Shown here: piece after piece, positions 30,659 to 31,900 of the stretch | Numbering within the stretch: position 1 is the first letter of the stretch | How the letters are laid out: the number at the start of each line of letters is the position of its first letter | Origin: JAPXSY01 sp034003585 | GTDB taxonomy: Bacteria; Verrucomicrobiota; Kiritimatiellia; RFP12; UBA1067 | Assembly (NCBI GenBank): GCA_034003585.1 | Contig: JAVEYH010000027.1 | Span: forward strand, 1 to 31,900 | DNA: 31,900 nt | Direction: 5' to 3' | The notes under the pieces: generated by a model | Told to the model about the DNA's origin: nothing | The model's input: the letters and a program-made list of their open reading frames with translations, nothing else | The model's database searches: none | Position numbers and translations under genes: made by a program

Positions 30659-31900
30659 TCATGGCGGCGTCGCCGTCCGGTTTGCCGCCCGTTCAGCGAG
30701 ATAGGCGCGGGTTTCCGCCACCACCAGCGGCGAGAGCGCGAGCAGCGCGATCAGATTGGGCAGCGCCATCAGCCCGTTGAACAGATCGGCGAAGGCCCAG
30801 CAGGTCTCGAGCCGCATCACGCAGCCGAGATAGACGATGGAGACGAAGACGGTCCGGTATGCCGGAATGGCCCGTGTCCCGGCGAGATACTCCAGCGCGC
30901 GTTCCCCGTAATATCCCCACCCGATGAGGGTTGACCAGGCGAAGAGCACGAGCGACCCCGTGGCGAAACGTCCGCCCCACACACCGTACACGGATTGGAA
31001 GGCCGTTGTCGAGAGCGCGGCACCGGTCAGGCCGGCCCCGTCCGCGCCGAGTTGGGTCCACACGCCGCTTGACAGGATCAGCAGCGCGGTCAGCGTGCAG
31101 ACGATCAGGGTGTCGAGGAAGGTCTGGGTCATGGAGACCAGCGCCTGGGCGACGGGCCGGCGGGTGCGCGCGGCGGCGGCGGCGATCGGGGCCGAGCCGA
31201 GCCCCGCCTCGTTGGAGAAGAGCCCGCGGGCCAGCCCCACCCGGATCGTGGCCGAGAGGGCCGCCCCCGCAAACCCGCCGGTGGCGGCGGTGGGGGTGAA
31301 GGCGTGGCGGAGAATCAGCGTGAAAACCGAGGGCAGGGCGGCCGCGTTCAGCCAGAGGGCACGGACGGTGACGGAGAGATAAAAGAGGATCATGACCGGC
31401 ACCAGCACCGAGGTGACGCGGGCGATACCCCGGATGCCGAAGAGCAGCACCAGTCCCGAGAGGAGGGTCAGCCCCGCACCCGTATCGCGCGGGTTGACTC
31501 CCCAGGTGCCGCACAGGCTCTCCGCCACGGCATTGGCCTGGGTCAGGTTGCCGATGCCGAAACTCGCGATTACCGTGAAGACGGCGAAGAGCACCGCGAG
31601 ACCCTTCCGCCCGAGACCGCGCTCGATGTAATACATCGGTCCGCCGGCCATGGTCCCTTTCGCGGTGGTGACGCGGAACTTTACGGCCAGCAGGGCTTCC
31701 GCATATTTCGTGGCCATGCCCACGAGACCGGTGACCCAGAGCCAGAACACCGCGCCGGGACCTCCAATGGCGATGGCCGTCGCGACGCCCACGATGTTCC
31801 CCGTGCCGACCGTTGCGGCCATCGCGGTCATCAGGGCTTGGAAATGGCTGATATCCCCCTCGCCGCACACCTCGCGCCGGCGGACGAAGGCCAGCCAGAA
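30659..31900 (-). CDS. AGCS-family sodium:alanine/glycine symporter, 5' end cut off
   Basis: About 413 residues are visible, and the frame is open through the window edge, where FWLAFVRRRE precedes the segment below. This inner-membrane carrier imports small amino acids such as alanine or glycine with Na+. Family blocks are clear: GDISHFQALMTAMAATVGTGNIVGVATAIAIGGPGAVFW, GGPMYYIERGL, GLARGLFSNEAGLGSAPIAAAAA and WSTLIGWGYYGERALEYLAG. About ten hydrophobic helices are visible. A GTG at 31870 is in frame, but it falls inside the conserved region, so the real start lies beyond 31900. It is followed by a 190-bp gap and the Gfo/Idh gene. Confidence 0.93.
   Translation of the reverse strand, partial: FWLAFVRRREVCGEGDISHFQALMTAMAATVGTGNIVGVATAIAIGGPGAVFWLWVTGLVGMATKYAEALLAVKFRVTTAKGTMAGGPMYYIERGLGRKGLAVLFAVFTVIASFGIGNLTQANAVAESLCGTWGVNPRDTGAGLTLLSGLVLLFGIRGIARVTSVLVPVMILFYLSVTVRALWLNAAALPSVFTLILRHAFTPTAATGGFAGAALSATIRVGLARGLFSNEAGLGSAPIAAAAARTRRPVAQALVSMTQTFLDTLIVCTLTALLILSSGVWTQLGADGAGLTGAALSTTAFQSVYGVWGGRFATGSLVLFAWSTLIGWGYYGERALEYLAGTRAIPAYRTVFVSIVYLGCVMRLETCWAFADLFNGLMALPNLIALLALSPLVVAETRAYLAERAANRTATPP

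Overview
The window is high-GC bacterial chromosome and is almost fully coding. No gene-free stretch exceeds about 240 bases, and I saw no rRNA, tRNA, CRISPR array or insertion sequence. The gene mix points to the PVC superphylum: a hydrazine-synthase-alpha-like cytochrome fused to a formylglycine-enzyme-like domain, a GH29 fucosidase, a GH106-like protein, exported Gfo/Idh-type oxidoreductases, an ExbB/ExbD/vWA cluster, a TRL lipoprotein and a zinc-ribbon Ser/Thr kinase. Kiritimatiellota, Lentisphaerota or Verrucomicrobiota are the best guesses. This placement is inferred from gene content, because there is no marker gene such as 16S rRNA in view.

Layout. (1) 1-228: the 3' end of an unrecognised gene on the + strand, converging on a prepilin peptidase (352-1206, -). 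(2) 1364-7088, -: a compact three-gene operon read in the order GH29 alpha-L-fucosidase, dihaem HzsA-like/FGE-like fusion, YqhD-type iron alcohol dehydrogenase. It is divergent from a GH106-like glycoside hydrolase (7326-9251, +) across a 237-bp promoter region. (3) 9337-19806, +: eight genes with short or overlapping junctions: membrane Ser/Thr kinase, pyrK, pyrD, GYF-domain membrane protein, adenosine deaminase, bifunctional NAD(P)HX repair enzyme, unknown 7-TM protein, YicC nuclease. A good promoter (TTGACG, 18 bp, TATACT) lies just before the kinase. (4) 19815-20278, -: a single TRL-type lipoprotein gene with its own promoter and intrinsic terminator. (5) 20342-27379, -: a large TPR protein (apparently broken by a frameshift), a smaller TPR protein, ExbB, ExbD, ExbD and a membrane-anchored vWA protein, behind a promoter at 27564-27592. 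(6) 27620-30468, -: two exported oxidoreductases of the Gfo/Idh/MocA type, one with a Tat signal and one a lipoprotein. (7) 30659 to the window end, -: an AGCS-family Na+/amino-acid symporter whose 5' end is cut off.

How the genes may work together. The fucosidase, GH106-like protein and exported oxidoreductases suggest breakdown of fucose/rhamnose-type polysaccharides in the envelope. The + strand operon links nucleotide and NAD(P)H housekeeping to a signalling kinase. The most promising under-described system is the ExbB-ExbD-ExbD-vWA-TPR cluster. It has the parts of a proton-motive-force-driven envelope machine, but the TonB/TolA position is filled by a membrane-anchored protein with an apparently complete MIDAS metal site.
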